Positions 11,569-21,405 of a stretch of DNA of 64,000 bases are shown here, in pieces. The notes below the pieces were generated by a model that had not been told where the DNA came from, searched no databases, and saw nothing but the letters and a program-made list of their open reading frames with translations. The DNA comes from Lobosporangium transversale (taxonomy: Eukaryota; Mortierellomycota; Mortierellomycetes; Mortierellales; Mortierellaceae). The stretch lies in NCBI RefSeq assembly GCF_002105155.1, contig NW_019029026.1, positions 1 to 64,000 of the forward strand, in the 5' to 3' direction. Position numbers and translations under genes: made by a program. Within the stretch, counting starts at the first letter, position 1; the number at the start of each line of letters is the position of its first letter.

Positions 11569-12248
11569 GAGAGGTTGAGTCGCCATCCAAAGTCATATTT
11601 CGCATTTCCAAGAATTGAGCTAATAGTAAACTGTACATGAGGCTGTCCATAAATGCCCATCCGATCAAAGGTGGAGTAGCACCCTTATACAAAGCTCGAG
11701 GACCCTCTTTCTTGATTGTCTCTGTAAGACATTGCAAAGGTCCTTGGAATTGATTTGCCCCTGATGTCTAATACACATAATAGAAGTTTAGTTTTTTGGT
11801 TCATCTCATCCTTAAAGAGCTCAATAGCTCTCTCTATTGATCAATGGGCACAGGCCCGCATTATGATCCTCTCTCAAGGAGTAATTACCTGCATGCGCAC
11901 TTTGATTGTGTCTGGCAACAAGCACCAAAAAGTTTTTTTTTGATCAGTTTTGTTGTCGCACGAACAAACATGCATATGCCAATCCGAGAAAGTCACTTTA
12001 AAATACGCTGAGCGAAGAAAAAAAAAAGAGTCCTTTTACAAACCAAAAGGGTGTCCAACAATCAACTTGGTGATGCCCGAGAAGACACCGGCAATAAAGC
12101 CATGTGATTTTTTCTGGTTTCGTTTATCTTCCCCTACTATCACTCGTGGCTGTGTTACTGATGTTTTTGTAACTGAAACGGGCGGCGATGATCCAGGCAC
12201 AGCAGTAATAGTCAGGGATGCTGAAGTTGGAGCAGTTTGTGCTGACAT
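10352..12248 (-). CDS. Mitochondrial carrier (SLC25 family), nine exons
   Basis: Exons, 5' to 3' on the minus strand: 12248-12044, 11911-11889, 11767-11637, 11519-11428, 11314-11193, 11099-11007, 10905-10797, 10674-10558, 10449-10352. They join in frame to about 329 residues, the normal carrier size plus a 45-residue Ser/Thr-rich lead. All three repeat signatures Px[DE]xx[KR] are present: PFDTIK (made by exons 1 and 2), PIEHVK and PCDVVK. The inner membrane carrier's substrate is uncertain; GHPFDTIKVRMQ, DSLMLGSL, FRSWFFMWWSSYE and RAFPTNACALTSFE suggest the carnitine/basic amino-acid or Ymc branch. Exon 2 is only 23 nt. Intron 6 (11006-10906) begins with GC. Intron 3 holds a T17-A27 tract and intron 4 an (AT)n repeat. 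A CT-rich array lies just upstream. Confidence 0.88.
11376..11402. repeat. (AT)n microsatellite in carrier intron 4
   Basis: About 13 AT units in a row, inside the intron between carrier exons 4 and 5. Confidence 0.9.
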
Positions 12249-13302
12249 GAGGGATGAGAATGAAAGTAAAGGAAATTGGAATGGAATGAGAGAGTGGAGA
12301 GTGAAGAGTGAAGAGTGAAGAGTGGAGAGTGGAGAGTGAAGGGTGGAGAGTGAAGGGTGGAGAGTGAAGAGTGGAGAGTGAAGAGTGAAAGTAAGGAATG
12401 AGGAATGGGGAGTGAAGAGCAACTTGGAGGACGAAAAACAACAAAACGAACGCCAATGGGTAAATGTCTTCCGTGGCTCAACTTACTCACATTCCTCTGT
12501 CAAGTTGTGACTGTCCGTGATAGATCCCGAAACGCGTCTTATCAATAGGCCTTCATGATCTTACTACAAGTTCATGGATGAACAAAGGACTCACTCACAG
12601 GACAGAAATGTTTAAATTAGTAAAATCGAATTGAAGTATGATATACATCTACGAATCTTTCGGTTACTGCATGGGATTTTGGATACAGACTGCCACTAGC
12701 CTAGAGTGTTTTTTTTTACGCAACTTTTTTTTTACTGTGCCCTGTTTTCATATCCCCCAGCTAAATAATGCTCATCCTCATCCACCCTATTATTCACCCT
12801 CGCCAGTACTATCGCTCAATCTCAATGGCCCACAATGTAATACAGTAGACACCCTTATTTGGTCACTTTCAGTTTGGCATGAAATTTTTTTTGAGGCTGG
12901 ACTGTATATACTACCTCGGTCCAGATCAGTATCTCATCAACCGAATCCTATGCATCCTCTCCTTCTGGACAGTTGGGGTTAAGAGTGGATTATCATTCAC
13001 TCTTCCCTATGGAGCGTTTCTCGAGCCATTTCGTCCTTTCCCTACCACTATATATTTCAAGTCCTTCTCCCTCCTTTTTTTTGATCATTCTTCTCAATCT
13101 TCAACACCTTCTCATAACCATTTAAGCACTCTCAATATCTGCTTTTTCATTTTTCATTTACCAGGCACTTTCTACACCTTTTAAACAAAACTATTTAATT
13201 TTGCTACACTCTTGCCGATTGATCAACACCCGTCCCTTAATTTTTTTATTTCTTATAGTGAAAGAGAAAGGGGAAACGTATCATATTCAGGGAAAAAAAA
13301 AA
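12249..13302. promoter_or_regulatory. Divergent promoter region between mitochondrial carrier (-) and chitin deacetylase (+)
   Basis: This 1 kb separates two divergent starts. On the carrier side lies the repeated ACTCTCC/ACTCTTC array; on the other side a CT-rich leader with a TATATAT stretch at about 13048-13055, roughly 250 bases before the chitin deacetylase ATG. Open frames in the array encode only Thr/Leu/His/Ser repeats. Confidence 0.5.
12290..12389 (-). repeat. ACTCTCC/ACTCTTC tandem array upstream of the carrier start
   Basis: On the minus strand, seven-base units ACTCTCC, ACTCTTC and ACCCTTC alternate over about 100 bases and end roughly 40 bases before the carrier ATG. It is the same motif class as the array upstream of the ACSF2-like gene at 5562-5644. 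Confidence 0.8.
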
Positions 13303-13898
13303 ATGCGTTCTTTAACGTTTTTGAGCATGACGCTGGTTTTATCCACAGCGGCATCGTTCCTATTTGATGCCGCGGCAGCGGAAATGAATAAGGAGCAACA
13401 AAAGCGCTACCCCAAGAAGGATCGATTGCCTGATGTCAATTCTCCTCAAGTGAAAAAATGGATTTCTGAAATCGATTGGTCCAAGGTCCCTAAAATACCG
13501 ATTGCAAAGGCTAATATCCCCAATTGCCCGGATTGCCCAAAGAACAAGAGCAAGATCCCTAAGGGTGCTTGTTGGTGGACCTGTGATGGATGTGTTGCAG
13601 ATGATGATATCGAAATTTGCCCTCGACAGAATGCTTGGGGTTTGACCTATGATGATGGTCCCAGTGAGGAGACGCCGCGGCTGCTTGAGAAACTCAAGAG
13701 GTCTAACGTCACCAGTACCTTTTTTGTGGTCGGGAGCCGGATCCTAGAATACCCAGAAACCTTGAAGCGGCAGATCAAGGAAGGTCATCACATTGGAATC
13801 CATAGTAAGTCAAAAATATATATATATACATATTCGATACACTTCTTTACCTACTCTTTTATTCACTTATCTTTTTCTTTCTTTTTTTTCCTTTTCTT

Positions 13899-13942
<44 letters not shown>

Positions 13943-14665
13943 GCGTGGTCTCATGCGGGTATGACCTCGCTGACAAACGAGCAGATTGTGGCTGAGATCA
14001 AATGGGCCGAGCAGATTGTGTTTGATGTAACTGGACTTAAAACAAAGTACTGGCGACCACCCTATGGTGATGTGGACAACCGTGTCCGCGAGATCGCCCG
14101 CCAACTGGGCTATAAAACAGTGATTTGGACCAAAGAATGGGATTCAAACGACTGGCAAATCCCTGACAAAACCATCACTAACAAAGAAGTCTATAGGAAT
14201 TTCAAATGGGCACTATCAACTGTTCCAAGTCTCAAGGGAGGAATTATCACCCTTGAACATGATCTGTTCACTCAAGAGGTTAATGTTGCAGGCCCCCTGC
14301 TGGATATGGGCATCAAGAAGGGACTTGATCCCATGGACATTGCTCAGTGCCTCAGTGACTCCCATCCATATCAAAACTCACCTGTCGACATTAAGCCGCC
14401 TACTACTCCTGTAGACAAGAAGCAACCTGTTGATGCAGGCAAGAAGCAACCTGCTACTGCTCCTACGGAGAAGAAGCCTCAGGGTATACAGCCTTCCCAA
14501 CCTAACCCAAAGGCTGCTGGGTCTAATTCCAACAGCTCTATTCCAGTTAATGGCTCTGAGGATACCAAGGCTCCCAATAACAAGAAAACATCAGACGCTC
14601 ACCATATCCTCTGGGCTACTTCCAGTCTAGTATTCATTGCTGTGTCTTCATTCCTGACGCTTTAA
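13303..14665 (+). CDS. Chitin deacetylase (NodB/carbohydrate esterase 4), likely GPI-anchored
   Basis: Exons 13303-13804 and 13944-14665 give about 407 residues. The enzyme removes acetyl groups from chitin to make chitosan in the cell wall. A signal peptide covers residues 1-25. All NodB motifs are visible: TYDDGP (about 115-120, catalytic base and metal Asp), HTWSH (167-171, metal histidines, split by the intron), RPPYGD (about 205), EWDSNDW, and LEHDL. A Cys-rich segment (NCPDCP, CWWTCDGC) precedes the domain. A Pro/Lys/Thr repeat tail (PVDKKQP, DAGKKQP, TEKKP) leads to a final hydrophobic stretch (LWATSSLVFIAVSSFLTL) after a small-residue site, as in GPI-anchored wall proteins. The intron ends in a T26-A16 tract that abuts the acceptor. 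ATG at 13303 starts the signal peptide; longer upstream reading is leader sequence. Confidence 0.93.
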
Positions 14666-15894
14666 AAATGAGTGGAAGGAGGACTAAAATAAGTACGATG
14701 ATCGGGTTTTCCCTGAGTGACTAAGTGTTGATAGGTCAATTTTTCCATTCCTTTCGATTATGTAGAAGTAATTTCTTACCATTGTTCCCCTATTAAAAAA
14801 AAAAAAAAAAAAAAAAAAAACTACATGGAAAACGATAGAATAGAGTATTGCGACTGGGAGATAGCTCTTCTTTTCTTAGTTAGGAATAATATCACGCGAG
14901 TTTTATATCTCATCCTTCTCATCCTTCTCACATTTCTCATATTTCTCCTTTTATTTGAGTTACAATGGTTGCCATAGCCTCTCCCTTCCTCCTTCTCCTG
15001 CTCCTATTTCCCTCGCTTGTAAAAGTATTCCATCTTCTCGCTCTCACATATTCTCCTGAGACTTTGCTCATTGAAGGGTCCTGGTAACAACATGGAAACC
15101 AGCATCCATGCTAATTCAGATACTATTGAAGGAGGCATGACTTCATCTTGCCGGCCTTACTTCATCTTGCCGGCCTTACTGACTAGATATGGTACGGATG
15201 GCACTCTTGCTGTAATGGTGGTTCTGTCTGTTATGTCTTTTCATCTTTTCTTCCCCTTCATCTTTTATACCCCTTCTCTTACTCACTGTCGTGGTGGATC
15301 AATTTCCCCCTCTTCTTTGTCTTTTGCATGCATTCCAGATATGCTTCCATAGAACCGCATAGCTTTATATATTTTTGTTAAAGTTTGCTCTATAGCTTGA
15401 GCTTCAACACCGGCCTAGATGACGATGGTCTCTATGTATTTTTTTATTTTATTTTATTTTTTTTTTTGGCATACAATCTTTTTCGCTCTCACGCTCGTGT
15501 TCATTTCTGTCCTAACTTTAAGTGTTTCCGCTAGAGCCCGTTGCTACGCTCGAGCTCCGGATCCAGGTCCAGGTTAGAAACAAAGGACGGCAACTTTCAA
15601 TTTTTTTTTTTCTTCGTTCGTTCTCCAATCTTATGTTCATTTCCATCCTAAAGTACTCCTTTCTTTGCACACATTTTTCTTCTTTTTCGCGTTTTTCCTT
15701 CCTTTCCTTCCTTCCAACTACTTCGCATCACCCATTCTTCATTTATAGCTTCATAATAACAATAGCAACAAAAAAAAGTCCGAACCGACCGAAAAAACCA
15801 GCTTTAATACACACATTCTTTCGCATTTTTTATTTTTATTTTTTATTTTCTATACATATCCCTGTGATACATTAGCGAAGCAAGTCATATCATC
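14666..15894. other. Intergenic region upstream of the Vtc1/DUF202-like gene
   Basis: No gene seen. It contains an A28 run (14793-14820), a perfect 19-bp tandem duplication (15141-15178), and a CT-rich stretch from 15600 to 15730 serving as likely promoter and leader. Frames of up to 117 codons here are low complexity. Confidence 0.55.
15141..15178. repeat. Perfect 19-bp direct tandem duplication
   Basis: The unit CTTCATCTTGCCGGCCTTA occurs twice head-to-tail with no mismatch. Confidence 0.9.
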
Positions 15895-17562
15895 ATGCCC
15901 AATGCCAACCCTAGAAAGACTCCTACTGGCGCTGATAATGGCAGTATTAGTGGGAATAACAATGTCAGTAGCGACATCTTCTATTCTAGTCATCAGACTG
16001 ATATTGATTCTGGGATTCAAAGCCTCACAATGGCCACTGGGAGCTCTCTCTTCGATACAACTCAAGGCCAACAGCGACAACAACCACTAAACTACGAAGT
16101 TATCACTAACCCGAGTGTGTCAACGCCCCCTTCTTTGAACACCAGTCTGTCATTTCATTTATCCACTGCTCCAACCTTAAGGTCGTATTCAGCGCAAAAT
16201 GTCCGCAGCCTGGAGACAATCGTCAATTTCTCAGGACATGCACCCACACCGCCGTTCCAATCCCCCATTGACTGCAATGGCAGTGTACCAGATATCACTA
16301 TTGACGTTGGCAGTGATCGATCAAATGATACATTAGTCCCAGCTAAAGGGAGTAGAGGGCGGATAGACAAGGGCAAGGCTCATCAAAGAGATTGTAATTT
16401 GGATCAATCTGCTAGTGATTATATCACTTTCGATACCATTTTAAGAGAAGATCTGAAAGATTTTTTATTGAATAGATATGATCAACCCATATCAGCTTTT
16501 ACGGAAGTAACAACAGACCCAGAAGCTGTTGCTCCTGTAGTCAACTCGGGCTTCGCAAAACTAAGGTATATTATGAGCGACAAAAGCGCAACTGACGATA
16601 ATTCAGCGGCAGTAGCAGTAAAGACGACATCTATGCCACCAACAACGGCAAAGATGACGGTAGGGATCTCGCCAACAGGAAAGCGATATGTAAATTCAGG
16701 GCTACGCAATAAAGATCGCAAGAAAGCTCGCAAGGCCAAAGCCAAGAAAGCACTCACATTGTTTTCAAACGAACGCCTTTTTATACATTGGATTAGGGCT
16801 GGGATGCTATTAGGTGGATTAGCAATGATGCTGCTCAACTTTTCAGACGGAAGCAACATTCACAAAGGAGTTGATCATACTATAGCAATCCAAGCTGGGA
16901 AAATCGGGGAGCGTGTTGGTGTCTCCTTGCTCGTCATTTGTCTCATCTGTCTCATCTATGCCTCCACTATCTTCCATTGGCGGCACTTGGGCATAGTCAA
17001 AGACAAGAGCGATGGTCGATACTTTGACAAAGTTGGTCCCACTTTGCTGACACTTGCATTACTGATAACCTACTCTATCAATATTGCCTGTAAGTTTATA
17101 AAAGATAATGGCGAACGTTTTGTAAAAAAAAAAAAAAAAAAAAAACTGACTGTATCCTTGGCTCTATACCCTCCTGTTTTTCTCCTACTGTTCTGTAAAA
17201 TTCTGTTAACAATATGTATATTTTCACTAGTGACAATCCGAACGACATCCCAGATGGCGGATGATTACGCACCTTCCATCTTTAATAATGATTTAAACTC
17301 TAATGACTTTCCTATCAACAAGAGCAAGCCAATACCTCCCCCAGTAGCCTCAACTGTAATTTCACCTGCTGCTGCACCAACCCATAATTCCCGCGTATTT
17401 GATGCTCCATATTTGCCAGTTGGGCCCACCGTCACGATCGATGAGCACAGCGATGATGATCAGGGTGGTGGTGCCGCTGCAGAGCCCACCAATCAAGATG
17501 ATTCATCACCATCTTCGTCGCAACTGTCTCCACCAGGCGATGCTGTTGATTCTGAACATTAA
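15895..17562 (+). CDS. Vtc1/DUF202-type three-helix membrane protein with long disordered N-terminus
   Basis: The spliced form (15895-17089 joined to 17231-17562) has about 508 residues. Residues 1-280 are disordered, rich in Ser, Thr and Asn, followed by a basic patch (RKKARKAKAKKA). From about 286 comes the signature FSNERLFIHWIRAGMLLGG, matching the NERTFLxWLRxxxLLGG motif of Vtc1 and DUF202 proteins, with helices at about 298-316, 341-361 and 380-398. Vtc1 domains anchor the vacuolar polyphosphate polymerase complex; here no SPX or polymerase domain is present, so the role is unknown. The intron (17090-17230) is a multiple of three and has no stop, so retention would add 47 residues. The tail after the helices is acidic and Pro/Ser-rich. 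Confidence 0.78.
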   Translation: MPNANPRKTPTGADNGSISGNNNVSSDIFYSSHQTDIDSGIQSLTMATGSSLFDTTQGQQRQQPLNYEVITNPSVSTPPSLNTSLSFHLSTAPTLRSYSAQNVRSLETIVNFSGHAPTPPFQSPIDCNGSVPDITIDVGSDRSNDTLVPAKGSRGRIDKGKAHQRDCNLDQSASDYITFDTILREDLKDFLLNRYDQPISAFTEVTTDPEAVAPVVNSGFAKLRYIMSDKSATDDNSAAVAVKTTSMPPTTAKMTVGISPTGKRYVNSGLRNKDRKKARKAKAKKALTLFSNERLFIHWIRAGMLLGGLAMMLLNFSDGSNIHKGVDHTIAIQAGKIGERVGVSLLVICLICLIYASTIFHWRHLGIVKDKSDGRYFDKVGPTLLTLALLITYSINIACKFIKDNGERFVKKKKKKKLTVSLALYPPVFLLLFCKILLTICIFSLVTIRTTSQMADDYAPSIFNNDLNSNDFPINKSKPIPPPVASTVISPAAAPTHNSRVFDAPYLPVGPTVTIDEHSDDDQGGGAAAEPTNQDDSSPSSSQLSPPGDAVDSEH

Positions 17563-17823
17563 ATCGACAATAACACCTGCTGTTGCTGACGTTACTGATA
17601 ATGGATTCAAAGACGCGTTATTCTACCACGTGGAAAATTTTATGGGACAAGCACAGCAAAAAAAAAACAAAAAAAAAATCAATAAGCCCTCATATATTAT
17701 ACCATCCATGTATGCTTCTTGCTTGATAGAATGGACATGGTTAGACAATTTTTTTTTATAACCCAACTCTTATAAATGTTCTTTCATCCTATATACCTAT
17801 TTTATCTTTCTAAAATAAAATAC

Positions 17824-17856
<33 letters not shown>

Positions 17857-17931
17857 CTTTCAGTTTAATCTAATGATGACAACAATTGAGTCTAATCTCT
17901 ATATAATATATATTTTTTATATCCATTTCTT
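17563..17931. other. Convergent 3' region
   Basis: No gene seen. AAAATAAAATAC at about 17811 may be the + strand polyadenylation site; a T28 run lies at 17829-17856. Confidence 0.6.
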
Positions 17932-18694
17932 TCAGCAGAAATCAACGATGCTTGCATTCCACTTTTCAACAAAGCCCTGGACTGGTAGTGCAATCTTCCA
18001 ATCGACATGACCTGCACCAAGGTAGAACAAGGGTGGCTAATTTTGAATAAGAACAAAACAAAATAAAAATGTGTTGAGACTGACTGGCACGAATAAAAAT
18101 TTAAATTGTTTCATCTAGTTATTTATCCTTACCGATAACTCTGCGACTGCTTTGGAAATCAAAATAGGGATGTTTGTTCTCATCCCTGGAAATGGAATTA
18201 ATAAATAAAGAAGGGGAAAAAAGCTTAGTCCCACTTCACCTTGTAGAACTTTTTCATATTTTATGTATGTCTATATTTCCTTACCGACAGGACTGACAGC
18301 ATTGTTGCCAAAGCCTGTCAATTCAAACGACTTTTCTGAAGAAGCGATCCGGAGATGAGTTGCTTTTCGGCTAGCACCCGTTCTCTCTCTCACAGCTTTC
18401 TCAAGTTTGCTGATATTGACCGCTCCTTCATATTGGACAATAATACACCAATAGCGGTCCTCGTCCACAGCCTTAGCCTCGTCCTGTTTGAATTTAGTGT
18501 TCTCAAAGATCAATGTCTTGCAAAGGTGAAAGGTCGAAGGACAACCCATGACTCGAGCACGTTGCTCATATGACCAGTCGTAATAATCGCTTGCTACATG
18601 AAAGAAGCGACATTGTTTTGGAAGACGACTCTGAGCATCCCTATAAACCTGTTGAAAAAAAAATGTACAGCACAAGATGAATATTTAAGAGCAA

Positions 18695-18726
<32 letters not shown>

Positions 18727-18879
18727 GTTTAAGCTTGCCTGCATAGTGCCCTCGGGTGCATTGTCTGGAAAGGCATCTGTTGCGGCCTTGAATAGAAAAT
18801 CATCCAAGGTTGAGATTGGCTCAGAATTGGCATCAGCCATGAGCTGTGTCCCTAAAGTTCCAACCGTTGATTCAGGCAT
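17932..18879 (-). CDS. YbaK/ProRS-associated-domain protein (putative aminoacyl-tRNA deacylase)
   Basis: Exons on the minus strand 18879-18739, 18648-18285, 18185-18133 and 18036-17932 join in frame to about 220 residues. The YbaK fold is supported by CKTLIFEN, RYWCIIVQYEGAVNISKL, the substrate-loop block GFGNNAVSPVGMRTNIPILIS, and FYLGAGHVDWKIALP. YbaK domains hydrolyse wrongly charged aminoacyl-tRNAs, for example Cys-tRNAPro, as free-standing editing factors; the exact substrate here is unknown. The first intron has a GC donor (CAG|GCAAGC), which is the only join that keeps the frame. The start is uncertain: an in-frame ATG at 18933 would add 18 residues (MYCCPPQ...), while 18879 (MPESTVG) looks more like a normal cytosolic start. 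Confidence 0.8.
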
Positions 18880-19664
18880 GGAAATGAATGAAAAATTGCT
18901 TGTACACAGGTTTTGCGGGGGACAACAATACATCTTTTAGTCACATGATTTGACTAGAGGAAGAAACCTTGTGTAGCATGCCATCTTTAAGTGGGATGTC
19001 CTATGTCAATACGTACGTACAAGTCCCTTTGTCGCATCCCTTGGAGCGGGAGTGGAGTGTTGTAGGCCTATGGATCTTTGCTTCTGCCCTTGTGCTCAGT
19101 AACAATTAAAGAAAGGCACCAAATAGGTCTTTTGCAGCCACGTTTTCCATTCTCGCCTGCTCGTGCCCCGGTGCTAGGACCAATGAGTAGGACGCCCATT
19201 ATTTGTACCAAAGTGGTTATACTTGATGAAGGATTGTCTTCTTAGCTTTGAGAACAGCAAAGCTGACGTGAAAAAAATAGGGGGGAAGAAAGGAGAAAGG
19301 GTTAGGGAAAAAGAAGGAGAACAGTTAAAAAGAAGACCAAGAAAAAAACAGCCAATGCATTAAATGCCTTGACTAAATATTTGTTTCTGCATCAATAAAT
19401 CCTTGTGTCCTCCTTTGCTCCCTTTTTTATTTCTTTTTATTGAGCTCCCCCTGACTCTTAACCCACTATATCCTTCCCCTTCTCTGTCTTTTATGCCTTC
19501 ACTTTCCAGCTCATCTCTTTCGCATACCATCGCAGCAGATTAAATTGGATGCAGATGGGCTGCGTAGCCAACGTAACGGAAACCTCTTTTTTTTTTTTTT
19601 TTTTTTTCTTCGAATACGTTTGCTTTTTGTCGAAGAATAAGATAGTCTTAAGACCTGTGAATCC

Positions 19665-19695
<31 letters not shown>

Positions 19696-20284
19696 CATTT
19701 GATTCTGCACCAACATTAAAGCATCAGTCCACTTGCCACCAATTTAATGGGTTTACTATGCTCTTGTGCAAATGGCTGCTTTGAAAACTGGTTTGTTATC
19801 CAAGAAAACGGATGGCATTGTTTATTGTTTATTATGCCGGTACACATCCCGTACCCCTTGGTCTCCTTTGTGCCCTCTCCCTGGATGACTTTATTTCATT
19901 CAATTAGTTTTTGTGTTCGATGCCTTATTATCGTCAATCATTTCGTAACTTTTATTGGTTGTTCTAAACGAATTCATTTTAGGCATGTTTATCTTTGTAT
20001 TTGCAGTCTGTGCAATTCCCCCTTGACACACTCCATCTTTCAACAAATGGACACTACAATATGCCATACTTCTTGCTTAGCAAATTGGTACTAAGACTAA
20101 GCATCGAAACGATACATCTTCGGAATATTAATGGTGCTTACTGTATCTATTATACCGACTCTTTATGATCTATGGGGCATAAGGGAAGAGGAATAAGAGC
20201 TTATATATACACAGAAATGTCTGGATATCTAAGAAGGAGCTTCTCCTTTTTATCATTCAGATGCGCAAACATGGACTGACTCAC
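18880..20284. other. Long intergenic stretch, no gene recognised
   Basis: It contains two poly-T runs (about 19587-19607 and 19668-19695). I see no tRNA, no conserved protein block and no repeat family. The frame at 19747-20094 lacks any recognisable motif. Confidence 0.5.
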
Positions 20285-20473
20285 TTTGTAAGCTACAAGC
20301 AGTGCCAGCTGAGGTGTCAGAGGGCGCATCAGCCGGAAAAGAAAAACCGCGGCCAAGGTACAGATAGCCAAATTAAGATGAAAGAGCTCGTTGCCTTCGT
20401 GTATATGAAGCAACTATAAAAAGATATGGTAACAATAATATCAATAACGTTGTTCGTTCCTCCCTTTCTTACC
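20285..20473 (-). other. Exon-like fragment, possible unannotated or decayed gene
   Basis: On the minus strand a 43-codon open stretch (20413-20285) is bounded by a good acceptor (TTTTTATAG) and donor (GTGAGT). A 59-nt intron with GTAAGAAAG donor separates it from a preceding open piece ending at 20473 (RKNIRASFE). The joined protein has a hydrophobic centre (LNLAICTLAAVFLFRLM). I recognise no family, and no start codon exon or downstream exon could be fixed. Confidence 0.3.
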
Positions 20474-21405
20474 TCAAAACTCGCTCTTATATTCTTCCTA
20501 TCCTATTCAAGGGAAAAGGCCGATGCTATGCCCAAATCGTTGTCCCTTCTGTCCCATGAGCTTAAATGCTCATAAAATCAACAATTTATTTAGGGTTTGT
20601 TCATTAAAATATATATGTTCTGATATATATATATATATATATATTGACATGTGTAAAAAAGCAAAGGTCCATCTTGGCAACATTCCGCATCTCTCAATTG
20701 TCATTTGGTTACAAATGAGAATTACAGTTGCAATGTCGCCAGTATAATTTTCAATGTTTCCCAACGGTTTCTTTGTCTAGAGTTTGTACACAAATATGTG
20801 TACCACCGTCGTTGCCACCAACTTTTTTTTTCTGTCGACGCGTCGTCGCGTTTTTGACCGTCTTATTTTTCGGACTTAGATCTTAATAGCGATTAGAAAG
20901 GATGGCACAACCTGCTACACTCTCTCTAGTACATAAAAATAAAATCCACTCATTTATTTAATATTCATTTAGTCCAATAAATTAAACATAAAATATGGGT
21001 TTGTTTCCCTTTCACTCCACTCCACTCTATCCTCATCCCCCCTTCCCTCTCTCCCCTTTGTCCTTCCCTTTTCTCCTCTATCTTCTTTTTCTTAATATTT
21101 CCTTCTCTTCTCTCTCTTCCTTCTTCTTCCTTCTTTTTTTTTTTTATTTTTTTATTTTTTTATTATTATTATTATTCTTATTACATTTTATTTGACAAAC
21201 ATTGTTGGTAACAACTTTAGTATTGACATTCAGACGATCTCAAAACTTTACCAACTACTCCTACCACTCATTATATACACAACTACTCAAAGGATAGACG
21301 GCAATCCTTACACGCTAGCCGCACCCTCATCACCAGATCGCGAGCGTGCCGTACGCCGTGTCCAACCTTCATAGCTCCTTTTCGGTCCATCTCAATAGGC
21401 ACGCT
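20474..21405. promoter_or_regulatory. Region upstream of CDC24 with CT-rich leader
   Basis: It holds an (AT)n repeat at about 20624-20644 and a strongly CT-rich 21005-21190 leader with CACTCCACTCC copies before the CDC24 start codon. No gene recognised. Confidence 0.45.

Noticed and set aside
12036-12490. Long minus-strand frames through the CT array (repeats of Thr-Leu-His-Ser)
   Set aside because: These are reading frames of the tandem repeat; the carrier's conserved sequence and a normal ATG start only at 12248.
13793-14665. Reading chitin deacetylase exon 2 straight through the upstream poly-T tract (290 codons)
   Set aside because: The poly-Phe/poly-Lys stretch is the intron; splicing at 13804/13944 restores the HTWSH motif.
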